Part shown: piece after piece, positions 14,192 through 22,832 of the stretch
How the letters are laid out: each line of letters opens with the position of its first letter
Numbering within the stretch: position 1 is the first letter of the stretch
NCBI GenBank assembly: GCA_947624385.1
Contig: CANQJZ010000019.1
Coordinates: forward strand, 1 to 42,031
DNA length: 42,031 nucleotides
Direction: 5' to 3'
From: an uncultured Oscillospiraceae bacterium
Lineage (GTDB): Bacteria; Bacillota; Clostridia; Oscillospirales; Oscillospiraceae
Position numbers and translations under genes: made by a program
The notes under the pieces: generated by a model
Seen by the model: the letters and a program-made list of their open reading frames with translations, nothing else
Told to the model about the DNA's origin: nothing
Database searches by the model: none

Positions 14192-16563
14192 GCCTTTACG
14201 AAAAATCATTACAGACCATCGAGCTGCCCGCGGTGCTGGAACTGCTGGCGGAAAAGGCCACGTCCGACGGGGCCAGGGCCCTGGCCCGCGCCCTGCGGCC
14301 CGCTGTGGAGATGGGTCGGGTCCGGGAGCGGCAGACGGAGACAACCAGCGCCAAGACAATGATGGAGACAAAGGGCAGTCCGTCTTTCTCCGGCCTTAAA
14401 GACGTGCGGCCGGCGCTGGCCCGTGCGGATAGGGGCGGCATGCTCAACACCCGGGAGCTTCTGGACATCGCCGGGGTGCTCTTTTGCGCTCGGGCGGTGT
14501 CGTCCTACGCCTCCGGCCGGGGCGAGTGCGGGAATTTAAAGCGGCTTTTTACGGCCATCAGCCCCAACCGGTTTTTGGAGGAAAAGATCACCTCCGCCGT
14601 CACCGGGGAGGAGGAGATCGCCGACGGGGCCAGCCCGGAGCTGGCCGACATCCGCCGGAAAATGCGAGCGGCGTCGGCGCGGGCCCGGGACGCCCTGCAA
14701 AAGATACTCACCGCTCCCAGCTACGCCAAGGTGCTGCAGGAGCCCATCATCACCCAGCGGGGCGGCCGGTTCGTGGTGCCCGTGCGGGCGGAAAAGCGGG
14801 GGGAATTGCCCGGTCTGGTCCACGACGTGTCCGGCAGCGGCGCCACGCTGTTCGTGGAGCCCATGGGCGTGGTGAAGGCCAACAACGAGCTGCGGGAGCT
14901 GGGCGCCAGGGAAAAGGCGGAGATCGAGCGCATTTTGATGGAGCTGAGCGCCGAGTGCGCCGCCGCCCGCAGCGGCATCGATCTGAACTACACCGTACTT
15001 ACGGAGCTGGACCTGATCTTCGCCAAGGCGGAGCTGAGCTATTCCCTCAACTGCGGCGAGCCGATCCTGACGGAAAAAGAGCTCATCCTGAAAAAGGCCC
15101 GGCATCCCTTGCTGCCCAGGGACACGGCGGTGCCCATCGACGTGCGGCTGGGCGGGGAGTTTGACGCCATCGTGATCACCGGCCCCAACACCGGCGGCAA
15201 GACGGTGACGTTGAAGACTTTGGGGCTCATGTGCGCTATGGCCGCGTGCGGGCTGCATATCCCCGCCGGGGACGGCAGCGCCGTGCCGGTGGTGGAGAAT
15301 ATTCTGGCCGACATCGGCGACGAGCAGTCCATCGAGCAGTCCCTGTCCACCTTTTCCAGCCACATGGTGAACATCGTCGCCATATTGGAAGAATGCGGCC
15401 CCGGCAGTCTTGTCCTGCTGGACGAGGTGGGCGCGGGCACGGACCCCACAGAGGGCGCGGCCCTGGCCATCTCCATATTGGAATACGCCCGCAAGGCGGG
15501 GGCGCTGCTGGCCGCCACGACGCACTACGCGGAGCTCAAGGTCTACGCCACTAACACCCAGGGCGTGGTCAACGCCTCCTGCGAGTTCGACGTGCAGACC
15601 CTCCGGCCCACCTACCGGCTTCTGGTGGGCATCCCAGGCAAGTCCAATGCCTTCGCCATCAGCCGCCGTCTGGGCCTTCCCGAGAGCATCATCGAGGACG
15701 CCGGTCGGCGTATAGACGCGGGCAGCTCGGACTTTGAAAAAACCATCGAGCGGCTGGAAGCCCAGCGCCTGGAAATGGAGAAGGAGACGGAGGCCCGTGC
15801 CCGTGCCAGCCGCGCCGCCCAGGAGGATGCCGCCCGGGCCGAGCGCATGCGCCGGGAGCTGGAGGTCCGCCTGGAAAAGGCGGAGCAGAAGGCCCGCCGG
15901 GACGCGGAGCGGATCATCAAGGAGGCCCGCGCCGCCGCCGACGAGGCGTACCGCCAGATCGATAAGGAGCGGGCAATGAGCCTGGAGGAGGCCGACCACC
16001 AGCGGGTGAACGAGGCACGGGCTGAATTGCGCCGGAAGCTCAACCTGGCGGAGGACGCCGTGCGCAGTCGGGAGGACGTCGCCCCGGTCCGGGAGCGCCC
16101 CACGCCAAGCCGGCCCATCCGGGCGGGGGACACGGTGCAGATGCTCTCCACGGGCCGGAATGCGGAGGTACTCAAGGTCAACGACAACGGCACCCTCACG
16201 CTTCAGGCGGGCATCATGAAGGTCACCATGAGCCAGGACGAGGTGGCCCTGCTGGAAAAGCCCGGCAAGGCAAAGCCCTCCGTGGCGGCGTCCGCCGGGG
16301 CGGCTCTGCGCACGGCGTCCGTCAGCCGGGAGCTGGATATCCGGGGTATGATGGCAGACGAGGCGGAGCTTGCCGTGGAGCGGTATCTGGACGCGGCGTC
16401 CGCCGCACGGCTACAGACGGTGACCATCATCCACGGCAAGGGGACAGGCGCCCTGCGCAGCGCCGTGCAGCAGATATTGAAGCGCAGCCGCCAGGTGAAG
16501 AGCTATCGCCTGGGCCGGTACGGCGAGGGAGAGACTGGCGTAACAGTTGTGGAACTGAGATAA
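14188..16563 (+). CDS. mutS2: Endonuclease MutS2
   Basis: The 791-aa product has the MutS core and clamp, Walker A GPNTGGKT (332-339), Walker B SLVLLDEVGAGTDP (407-420), a long charged coiled coil (about 515-630) and a C-terminal Smr domain (about 715-791) with ELDIRGM and IIHGKGTGAL. MutS2 lacks the mismatch-binding domain. It is linked to suppression of recombination and, in Bacillus, to rescue of collided ribosomes. The ATGA overlap with recO shows coupling. It is the last gene of the yqfC-mutS2 run; no hairpin terminator is obvious behind it. Confidence 0.96.
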   Translation: MSLYEKSLQTIELPAVLELLAEKATSDGARALARALRPAVEMGRVRERQTETTSAKTMMETKGSPSFSGLKDVRPALARADRGGMLNTRELLDIAGVLFCARAVSSYASGRGECGNLKRLFTAISPNRFLEEKITSAVTGEEEIADGASPELADIRRKMRAASARARDALQKILTAPSYAKVLQEPIITQRGGRFVVPVRAEKRGELPGLVHDVSGSGATLFVEPMGVVKANNELRELGAREKAEIERILMELSAECAAARSGIDLNYTVLTELDLIFAKAELSYSLNCGEPILTEKELILKKARHPLLPRDTAVPIDVRLGGEFDAIVITGPNTGGKTVTLKTLGLMCAMAACGLHIPAGDGSAVPVVENILADIGDEQSIEQSLSTFSSHMVNIVAILEECGPGSLVLLDEVGAGTDPTEGAALAISILEYARKAGALLAATTHYAELKVYATNTQGVVNASCEFDVQTLRPTYRLLVGIPGKSNAFAISRRLGLPESIIEDAGRRIDAGSSDFEKTIERLEAQRLEMEKETEARARASRAAQEDAARAERMRRELEVRLEKAEQKARRDAERIIKEARAAADEAYRQIDKERAMSLEEADHQRVNEARAELRRKLNLAEDAVRSREDVAPVRERPTPSRPIRAGDTVQMLSTGRNAEVLKVNDNGTLTLQAGIMKVTMSQDEVALLEKPGKAKPSVAASAGAALRTASVSRELDIRGMMADEAELAVERYLDAASAARLQTVTIIHGKGTGALRSAVQQILKRSRQVKSYRLGRYGEGETGVTVVELR

Positions 16564-16630
16564 TTTTTGATGACCCGGACCGGCCGAACTGTGCAAATCT
16601 CCAAAACATTCGGACGAGCCATTAAAACAA

Positions 16631-16659
16631 TTGCGAATCCGGCAAGAATTTGTTAATAT
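16631..16659 (+). promoter_or_regulatory. Probable promoter of ptsH
   Basis: TTGCGA (16631-16636), a 17-base spacer and TAATAT (16654-16659) in a locally AT-rich gap between mutS2 and ptsH. TATATA a few bases later is an alternative -10. The match is moderate. Confidence 0.4.
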
Positions 16660-16697
16660 ATAGGAAACTTTCGTGTGAAAGGGATTGGTGTACTCCC

Positions 16698-16961
16698 ATG
16701 CTGAATCGTGAAGTGACCATCAACAACCAGGTAGGGCTGCACGCCAGGCCCGCCACCTTCTTCATCCAGAAGGCCAACGAGTTCAAGAGCGTCATCTGGA
16801 TCGAGAAGGAGGACCGCCGCGTGAACGCGAAGAGCCTGCTGGGCGTGTTGTCTCTGGGCATCGTCAAGGGCACCACCGTCAACATCATTGCCGACGGTCC
16901 CGACGAGACCGAGGCCGTGGAGACGCTCACCGAGCTCATCGACAAAGAGTTTGCCGAGTAA
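16698..16961 (+). CDS. ptsH: Phosphocarrier protein HPr
   Basis: The 87-aa product has the phosphorylation histidine exactly at H15 (GLHARPA) and the regulatory serine at S46 (NAKSLLGVL). It should therefore carry phosphate from PEP and enzyme I to sugar permeases, and be open to control by HPr kinase as in Firmicutes catabolite repression. ptsI is not adjacent. The gene has its own promoter region and is followed at once by a hairpin, so it is probably a separate transcription unit. The nearest ribosome-site-like AAAGGG lies about 14 bases upstream, farther than usual. Confidence 0.95.
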   Translation: MLNREVTINNQVGLHARPATFFIQKANEFKSVIWIEKEDRRVNAKSLLGVLSLGIVKGTTVNIIADGPDETEAVETLTELIDKEFAE

Positions 16962-16979
16962 GTCATTTTTGCAAGAGGA

Positions 16980-17012
16980 AAAGGGTGTGTGAAAGCACAC
17001 CCTTTCTTGCGT
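16980..17012 (+). terminator. Hairpin between ptsH and uvrC
   Basis: A perfect 10-bp stem AAAGGGTGTG (16980-16989) with CACACCCTTT (16996-17005), six-base loop, followed by CTTGCGTTTT. It can end ptsH transcription. The hairpin stands only 16 bases before the uvrC ATG and includes a possible uvrC GTG start, so it may also limit uvrC translation. Confidence 0.6.
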
Positions 17013-17021
17013 TTTCAACAC

Positions 17022-18845
17022 ATGGACAAGATCGCCGAGCTTCGTGAAAAAGCGAATAAGCTGCCGCTGCTCCCCGGCGTTTACATCATGCAAAACGCCG
17101 CCGGGGAGGTCATCTATGTGGGCAAGGCCAAGGCCCTGAAAAACCGGGTCAGCAGCTACTTCCACGGGGACCACCTGCCCAAGGTGGCGGCCATGGTCAG
17201 CCACGTGGACGACTTCTCCGTCATCGTGGCGGCGTCGGAGTTCGAGGCGCTGATGCTGGAAAACAGCCTGATAAAGCGCCACAAGCCCCACTATAACATC
17301 CTGCTCCGGGACGATAAAACGTACCCCTTTCTGCGCCTGGACACGCGGGAGGAATACCCCGTGTTCACCGTGGTGGGCCGCACGGCCCAGGACGGGGCCC
17401 GGTATTTCGGCCCCTACGGCGGCCGGGGCGTGACCCACAGCATCTTGAACGCTCTGGCAAAGGCGCTGAAGCTGCCCTCCTGCGGCAAAAAGTTCCCCCG
17501 GGACATCGGCAGGGACCGACCCTGCCTCAACCACCACATGGGCGTGTGCGATGGCTGGTGCCGGGGCGAGCCGGACGGACAGGAATACAGGCGGCGCATC
17601 GACCAGGCCGTGCAGATGCTCTCCGGCGGGACGAAAGAGCTCATGGGCCAATTGGAGCGGGAGATGTACCAGGCGTCGGAGGAAATGCGCTTTGAAAAGG
17701 CGGCCGAGCTGCGGGACCGGCTGGCGGCGGTGAAGGAGCTTAACAACCGCCAGACGGTGCTGAAAGCGGCCCGGGCCGATTTGGACGCGGTGGGCTTCAA
17801 TCGCAGCGCCCGGACCAGCTTCGTGGTGCTCCATTACGCCGACGGTGACCTGGCGGGCAAGGACCTGGAGCAGATGCCCGAGCCGGTGGAGGACGACGCC
17901 GCGGCCGTCTCGGCCCTGGTCCGGCAATACTATACCCGCCGGGGCGTCTGGCCCAGGACGGTGCTGCTGCCCATGGACATCGAGGACCTGGACCCGCTGG
18001 GCCAGCTTTTGACCGAACTGGCGGGGCATAAGGTCGAGCTGGTGGTGCCCCAGCGGGGCGTGAAGCGGGAGCTTTTGGAGGCCGCCGCCCGCAATGCCCG
18101 GGAAGAGAGCGTCCGGGCCGAGAGCGAGGCGGAGCGGCGCAGCAAGACGCTGGAATGGCTGCAAAAAATGCTGGGGCTGGACGAGCCTGTGCGCCGCCTG
18201 GAATCCTACGACATCTCCAACACCGGGGATTTCGGCATCGTGGCGTCCATGGTCGTATTCCAGGACGGCAAACCCGCCAGGAGCCAGTACCGCAAATTCA
18301 GGATGAAGACTGTGGCCCACCAGGACGATTTTGCCAGCATGCGGGAGGTCATCGGACGGCGGCTTTCCCACTTCAACGAGGGCGACGAGAAGTTCGCGCC
18401 CCTGCCCGACGTGCTGCTCATCGACGGCGGCGTGGGCCAGGTGGCGGCGGCTTTGGAGGCCATGGGCGAGCAGGGACACCCGGACATCCCCATATTCGGC
18501 ATGGTGAAGGACGACCGCCACCGGACAAGGGCCCTCACCACCCCCGACGGCCGGGAGATCGGCATCGCCGCCAACCCGGCGGTGTTCGCCCTGATCGGCA
18601 ATATCCAGGAGGAGACACACCGGTTTGCCATCACCTACCACAAAACCCTGCGCAAAAAGACTATCGGGTCCAAGCTGGACGGCATACCCGGCGTGGGGGA
18701 GAAGCGCCGGACGGCGCTGTTGAAGAAGTTCAGGAGCGTGAAGGCCGTGGCCGCCGCGTCGGAAGCGGACCTGGCCGCAGTGGTGGGCAAACAGACGGCC
18801 CACGCCGTATACGAGCACTTCCATAAGGAGGCGGAGGACACATGA
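17022..18845 (+). CDS. uvrC: Excinuclease ABC subunit C
   Basis: The 607-aa product makes the dual incisions of nucleotide excision repair with UvrAB. It has a GIY-YIG nuclease domain (about 14-95, PGVYIM and EVIYVGKAKALKNRV), a UVR motif (about 205-240, FEKAAELRDRL), the RNase H-like second nuclease domain and C-terminal helix-hairpin-helix motifs (LDGIPGVGEKRRTALL). ATG 17022 gives a typical N-terminus (MDKIAELREK) but has no ribosome site; in-frame GTG 16989 has AGAGGAAAAGG ahead of it and would add 11 residues. The stop overlaps rsmD as ATGA. Confidence 0.95.
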   Translation: MDKIAELREKANKLPLLPGVYIMQNAAGEVIYVGKAKALKNRVSSYFHGDHLPKVAAMVSHVDDFSVIVAASEFEALMLENSLIKRHKPHYNILLRDDKTYPFLRLDTREEYPVFTVVGRTAQDGARYFGPYGGRGVTHSILNALAKALKLPSCGKKFPRDIGRDRPCLNHHMGVCDGWCRGEPDGQEYRRRIDQAVQMLSGGTKELMGQLEREMYQASEEMRFEKAAELRDRLAAVKELNNRQTVLKAARADLDAVGFNRSARTSFVVLHYADGDLAGKDLEQMPEPVEDDAAAVSALVRQYYTRRGVWPRTVLLPMDIEDLDPLGQLLTELAGHKVELVVPQRGVKRELLEAAARNAREESVRAESEAERRSKTLEWLQKMLGLDEPVRRLESYDISNTGDFGIVASMVVFQDGKPARSQYRKFRMKTVAHQDDFASMREVIGRRLSHFNEGDEKFAPLPDVLLIDGGVGQVAAALEAMGEQGHPDIPIFGMVKDDRHRTRALTTPDGREIGIAANPAVFALIGNIQEETHRFAITYHKTLRKKTIGSKLDGIPGVGEKRRTALLKKFRSVKAVAAASEADLAAVVGKQTAHAVYEHFHKEAEDT

Positions 18846-19381
18846 GAGTGATAACCGGCACGGCCCGTGGCCGCAAGCTCCTGGAGCCGCGGGACATGTC
18901 CGTCCGGCCCACCACCGACATGGTGAAGGAGGCCATATTCAGCATCGTCCAGTTCGACGTGCCGGGTCGGCGGGTGCTGGACCTGTTCGCCGGCACAGGC
19001 CAGCTTGGCATCGAGGCGTTGAGCCGGGGCGCGAGAGAGTGCGTGTTCGTGGACAGCAGCCCCGCGTCACTGGCCCTCGTCCGGAAGAATCTGGAAATTT
19101 GCGGCATGCAGGCCCCGGTGATACGCGCCGACGCGGCGAGCTATCTGGAGCACGCGGGCCGGTTCGACCTGGTGTTCGTGGACCCGCCCTATCACGACGG
19201 GCTGTATGACAAAATTCTCCAGAATGCTTTTCGATTTGACATATTAAACGATGGTGGTATAATAGTCGTCGAGAGTATGCGGGACGAGCCGATGCCGGAA
19301 GCCCCAGCGCCCTATGAGCTGGGCCGGGTCTACCGGTACGGAAAAATATCCCTGACCACATACAGGAGAAGCGTGACATGA
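18842..19381 (+). CDS. rsmD: 16S rRNA (guanine-966-N2)-methyltransferase RsmD
   Basis: The 179-aa product has the RsmD N-terminus MRVITGTARGRKL, the SAM loop VLDLFAGTGQLGIEALSRGA and the catalytic motif DPPY (in VFVDPPYHDG). The enzyme methylates G966 of 16S rRNA. It overlaps uvrC upstream and coaD downstream by ATGA. The rsmD-coaD pair is conserved across many Firmicutes. Confidence 0.95.
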   Translation: MRVITGTARGRKLLEPRDMSVRPTTDMVKEAIFSIVQFDVPGRRVLDLFAGTGQLGIEALSRGARECVFVDSSPASLALVRKNLEICGMQAPVIRADAASYLEHAGRFDLVFVDPPYHDGLYDKILQNAFRFDILNDGGIIVVESMRDEPMPEAPAPYELGRVYRYGKISLTTYRRSVT

Positions 19382-19875
19382 CCACAGCCATCTACCCCGG
19401 CAGCTTCGACCCCATCACCCTGGGCCACCTGAACATCATCCGCCGCGCCGCGAAAATCTTCGATCGGGTCATCGTGTGCGTGATGGTCAACCGGGAGAAG
19501 ACGCCCATGTTCACCATCGCCGAGCGGATGGACATGGTTCGCCGGTCCACGGAGCGGTTCGGAAACGTTGAGGTCACCACCACGGACAAGCTCTTGGCGG
19601 AGTACGCCCACGAGGTCAAAGGGGCCGTGATCGTGAAGGGACTGCGGGCCGTGTCGGATTTCGACTATGAGTTCCAGATCGCGCTGGTGAACAAGAAGAT
19701 GAACCCGGAACTGGAGACGCTTTTTCTCACGTCCAGCGAGAAATATATGTTCCTCAGCTCCACGGTGGTAAAGGAAATGGCGGCGTACGGGGCCGATTTG
19801 ACGGAGTTTGTGCCCCGTGAGATCGTCCAGGACGTGATCGACAAGACAAAAACCAGGAGGCAGACAGAGAAATGA
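19378..19875 (+). CDS. coaD: Phosphopantetheine adenylyltransferase
   Basis: The 165-aa product catalyses the fourth step of coenzyme A synthesis, joining ATP and 4'-phosphopantetheine. The nucleotidyltransferase motif is YPGSFDPITLGH (TLGH at about 14-17). Further family marks are VVKGLRAVSDFDYEFQIA and the C-terminal MFLSSTVVKEM. Length and domain are complete. The ATG overlaps the rsmD stop and the stop overlaps the next ATG. Confidence 0.96.
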   Translation: MTTAIYPGSFDPITLGHLNIIRRAAKIFDRVIVCVMVNREKTPMFTIAERMDMVRRSTERFGNVEVTTTDKLLAEYAHEVKGAVIVKGLRAVSDFDYEFQIALVNKKMNPELETLFLTSSEKYMFLSSTVVKEMAAYGADLTEFVPREIVQDVIDKTKTRRQTEK

Positions 19876-20375
19876 ACGAGAACCAGGGCATTCTTGAGCT
19901 GATCGAAATGCTGTATAACATGATCTCCGAAGCCTGGGGCGTGCCCCTGGGCCAGGATAAGTGTCTGGTGGACCGGGAGAAGGCCCTGGAGCTGATCGAG
20001 GAGATCAAGGCCCAGCTTCCCGCGGAGATGGCCGAGGCCAAGCGTCTTGTGTCGGCGCGGGACGAGTTCATCCGCAACGCCAAAAAAGAGGCCGAGTCCG
20101 TCCGCAAGCTGGCGGAGGAACGGGCCCGGAAGCTGGTGGACGAGCAGGAGATCGTCCGTGCGGCCAAGGCAAGGGCCGAGGAAATGATCGCCACGGCGGA
20201 CAACAAGTCCCGGGAGCTTCGCCGGGCCGCCAACGAGTACGTGGCCGAGTCTTTGCAGGGCGCGGAGGAATCCGTGGGCCAGGCGCTGGCGCTGGTGCGC
20301 AAGACTCGCAGCCAGTTCCGTTCCGCCGCCTCCGGCAGCGGCTTCGCCCCCCAGCGGGAGCAGCGGGAACAGTAA
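19872..20375 (+). CDS. Coiled-coil protein downstream of coaD
   Basis: The 167-aa protein is highly charged and helical, with a long heptad-like coiled coil from about residue 35 to 150 (repeats of A/E/K/R, e.g. AKKEAESVRKLAEERARKLV). The C-terminus is disordered and Q/S/G-rich. It has no signal peptide or membrane helix. Similar clostridial genes next to coaD are often labelled V-type ATPase subunit H-like or ATPase, but only coiled-coil similarity supports that. It starts with an ATGA overlap and ends before a strong terminator, so it is the last gene of the uvrC-rsmD-coaD unit. Confidence 0.75.
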   Translation: MNENQGILELIEMLYNMISEAWGVPLGQDKCLVDREKALELIEEIKAQLPAEMAEAKRLVSARDEFIRNAKKEAESVRKLAEERARKLVDEQEIVRAAKARAEEMIATADNKSRELRRAANEYVAESLQGAEESVGQALALVRKTRSQFRSAASGSGFAPQREQREQ

Positions 20376-20398
20376 GAGCGCATATAAAAATATCAACA

Positions 20399-20433
20399 GG
20401 GAGAGCCTTTTTCAAAAGACTCTCCCTTTTTTT
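20399..20433 (+). terminator. Rho-independent terminator of the uvrC-coaD unit
   Basis: GGGAGAG (20399-20405) pairs with CTCTCCC (20420-20426), and the AT-rich interior can extend the stem. Seven T residues follow at 20427-20433. Confidence 0.85.
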
Positions 20434-20494
20434 GTCACGCCCGCGGCGGCCTTTGCGTTTATCGTAGTGTGAGCGCTCAAAAGGAGGCGAAAAC

Positions 20495-21046
20495 ATGGAC
20501 GAACAAACGGCCCTGGCGCGATTGCGGCGAGGCGACGAGCGGGCGTTGGAGTGGTTCGTGACCCGGTACACGCCCTACGTGGGAGCCATCGTGTGGAGCG
20601 TCGTGGGCGGACGGCTCACGGTTCAGGACGGAGAGGAAGTGGCGGCGGACGTGTTTTTGCAGCTGTGGCGCTGTCGGGAAAAGCCCCGTGAGGGCGCGGT
20701 AAAGAGCTATCTGGGCGCTATCGCCCGCAGTCGGGCCATCGACCGGCTCCGGAGAGAGGCGGGTCAGCTGGAACTGGAATACGACGAGCTGGACCTGGCC
20801 GTGGACGGCCCGGAGGGGGAGGTGCTGGCCGGGGAGGACCGCCAAGCGCTTCTCGCGGCGGTGGACGCGCTGGGTCCGCCGGACCGGGAGATATTCCTGC
20901 GCCGATACTATTACGGCCAGTCCGCCCCGGAGATCGGCCAAAAACTGGACATGAAGCCGGAGGCGGTCCGCCAGCGATTGAAGCGCGGCCGGGACCTGCT
21001 GCGGCGGATGCTGACGAAAGGAGCGTATGAAAGTGGAAATATTTGA
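20495..21046 (+). CDS. ECF-type RNA polymerase sigma factor
   Basis: The 183-aa product has region 2 (about 10-75; EEVAADVFLQLWRCREKP) and region 4 (about 125-175; PPDREIFLRRYYYGQSAPEI, then KPEAVRQRLKRGRDLLRRM). Group and target promoters cannot be named from sequence. It has a strong AAGGAGG ribosome site and starts right after a terminator. Its 3' end overlaps the next gene by 20 bases; that gene encodes a one-helix membrane protein, so a sigma/anti-sigma pair is likely. A GAGCGCTC palindrome at 20472-20479 could be an operator. Confidence 0.88.
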   Translation: MDEQTALARLRRGDERALEWFVTRYTPYVGAIVWSVVGGRLTVQDGEEVAADVFLQLWRCREKPREGAVKSYLGAIARSRAIDRLRREAGQLELEYDELDLAVDGPEGEVLAGEDRQALLAAVDALGPPDREIFLRRYYYGQSAPEIGQKLDMKPEAVRQRLKRGRDLLRRMLTKGAYESGNI

Positions 21047-22727
21047 CATCTTCGATGGGCTGTGTCCCGACGACCTGCCCCTGGACGAAAGCCCCATCGA
21101 TACCAAAAATGTGCTGGGCCTTGTCCGGAAGGAAGTAAAGGGAAAGCCCCGGCGGTTGGGCCGTGCGGTGCGGACGGCGCTGATCGCGGCGGCGGTGGCG
21201 GCCTCTCTGGGCGTGACGGCCTACGCGGCCTATGAGTTTTTCATCGACAAATACGTCATCGACCAGCCGGCCTATTACGAGAGGTCGGACGAGACGGATG
21301 ACCAGACCACGGCCCGGATATCCCTGACCGGTTATCAGGGCACGCCGGAGTATGCGGCCTATACCGAGTGGGAGGCGTATGAGAGCGACTGGTGGGAAAA
21401 GGCCATGGAGCATGACCCCTGGAAGGAACGAGGTGTGGACGACTCCTGGCACGAGACGCCGGACAACTACGCAAGGCTGTACGGCGCTTCTTTCCAGGAC
21501 CAGGCGGACGTGCTGGACGCCATCGTGGAAAAGTACGGCCTGACCCTCCACCAGGACATAGCGGCCTATTACTGTTCCAAGGACCTGTACGAGGCCCTGT
21601 GTACGGAGCCGTTTTTCGGCGAGCCTGTGGCGGGACTTTCAACGGACCGGGACGTGGGCAGCTACGTCTATGAAGACGGCAGCTTCAAGGCGGAGTTCGA
21701 CGAGACCCTGTCCGGCGACCGCACGGTGAGCATACAGATGTTCGTCAACGCCAAGGGCTCCTTTGCCACCATCTCCGGCGCGGCGGAGTTGACCGAGGAC
21801 GGCGAGGCGTGGCAGTATACCACCGCCAGCGGCAAGAGCGTGGACCTGTACCTTGCGCCCAACAGCGCGGAGATCATGACGGAGAACGAGGGGGCCTACA
21901 TCTCTGTGAGCGTTCACGCGGGCAGCGCCCCCAGCTATGACCCGGCCACGGACCCGCAGCTGAGCGAGGAAGAAAAGCAGTTCTATCTGGATAGCTGCCT
22001 GCAAAACGCCCCGGATATGACCGAGGCCGAGCTGGAGGCCGCGTGGCAGGAGTTGTATGACTGGGAGGTGGAGGTGCAGCGGTCGATGCTGCCGCCCGCC
22101 ATCACCAAGGAGGACCTGGAGACCATCGCGGACAGCATCGACTTTGCCGTTCTGGCGGACCGGTTCGACGGCACGGCCCATCCGGACACGGCGGACATGC
22201 TGCCGGTATTGAAGGAGCGGGAAACGGAGCGGTTCTCCGGCCACGGTGACCTGTCGGAGCAATATGACGACTTCATGGCGTATGCGGTGGAGGAATTGGG
22301 CCGCTACGCGCCCAGTCTGCTCCCGGCGGCGTTTGCCGACATGCTCAGCGCCTCTCAGCAGCCCGCGGACGAGTTGGGCCTGGAGGGAGGAGAGTTGCTG
22401 TCGATGGGCGGCGTGTTTTTCCCCAGCGCGGCGGAGACGGACGGGTTCAGCTATTGCCGCGTTTTGGACCGGGACGTGGCGCCGGAGGAATACCCGGACC
22501 TGATACGCGCCTGGCTGGAGACGAATGTGCCCGGCGGTGAGATCACCGACGAGACCGTCCAGGGCTGTCCGGCGCTGCTGGCGATGACGGCGATCCACGG
22601 CGAGGTGTGGTGGTACGACGAGAGCGCGGACCTGCTGTTCACCGTGAGTATCGACATGTCGGGCGGGGCGACGGTGGACCGGGACGCGGTCCTGGCCCTG
22701 GCCGGGAGCGTGGAAAAGGTGGAATAA
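21027..22727 (+). CDS. Probable anti-sigma factor with large extracellular domain
   Basis: The 566-aa product has a short cytoplasmic part (about 1-48), one membrane helix (about 50-70; ALIAAAVAASLGVTAYAAY) and some 490 extracellular residues rich in acidic and aromatic residues. The C-terminus (VWWYDESADLLFTVSIDM, then LALAGSVEKVE) resembles the DUF4367 type domain found behind sigma factors. The 20-base overlap with the sigma gene and the topology support an anti-sigma role. The cytoplasmic part is short and has no zinc-finger motif, so binding to the sigma factor is inferred. The extracellular part may sense envelope conditions. Confidence 0.65.
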   Translation: MKVEIFDIFDGLCPDDLPLDESPIDTKNVLGLVRKEVKGKPRRLGRAVRTALIAAAVAASLGVTAYAAYEFFIDKYVIDQPAYYERSDETDDQTTARISLTGYQGTPEYAAYTEWEAYESDWWEKAMEHDPWKERGVDDSWHETPDNYARLYGASFQDQADVLDAIVEKYGLTLHQDIAAYYCSKDLYEALCTEPFFGEPVAGLSTDRDVGSYVYEDGSFKAEFDETLSGDRTVSIQMFVNAKGSFATISGAAELTEDGEAWQYTTASGKSVDLYLAPNSAEIMTENEGAYISVSVHAGSAPSYDPATDPQLSEEEKQFYLDSCLQNAPDMTEAELEAAWQELYDWEVEVQRSMLPPAITKEDLETIADSIDFAVLADRFDGTAHPDTADMLPVLKERETERFSGHGDLSEQYDDFMAYAVEELGRYAPSLLPAAFADMLSASQQPADELGLEGGELLSMGGVFFPSAAETDGFSYCRVLDRDVAPEEYPDLIRAWLETNVPGGEITDETVQGCPALLAMTAIHGEVWWYDESADLLFTVSIDMSGGATVDRDAVLALAGSVEKVE

Positions 22728-22734
22728 AATCAAC

Positions 22735-22768
22735 AAGGCCCTGCCAACCCGGCAGGGCCTTACTTTGT
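22735..22768 (+). terminator. Terminator after the sigma/anti-sigma pair
   Basis: AAGGCCCTGCC (22735-22745) and GGCAGGGCCTT (22751-22761) form a perfect 11-bp stem with a five-base loop, followed by ACTTTGTT. Confidence 0.8.
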
Positions 22769-22774
22769 TTTATT

Positions 22775-22826
22775 GGCCCCCTCTGACGAGGGGGCTGTCA
22801 GCGCTTGCGCTGACTGGGGGAGAGAT
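22775..22826. repeat. Double-hairpin repeat unit between convergent genes
   Basis: Two perfect hairpins lie side by side: GCCCCCTC (22776-22783) with GAGGGGGC (22788-22795), and GTCAGCGC (22797-22804) with GCGCTGAC (22807-22814), then CTGGGGGAGAG. This layout resembles short palindromic repeats scattered between genes in Oscillospirales. Only one copy is seen here, so its repeat nature is from general knowledge. Confidence 0.5.
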
Positions 22827-22832
22827 ATGGGG

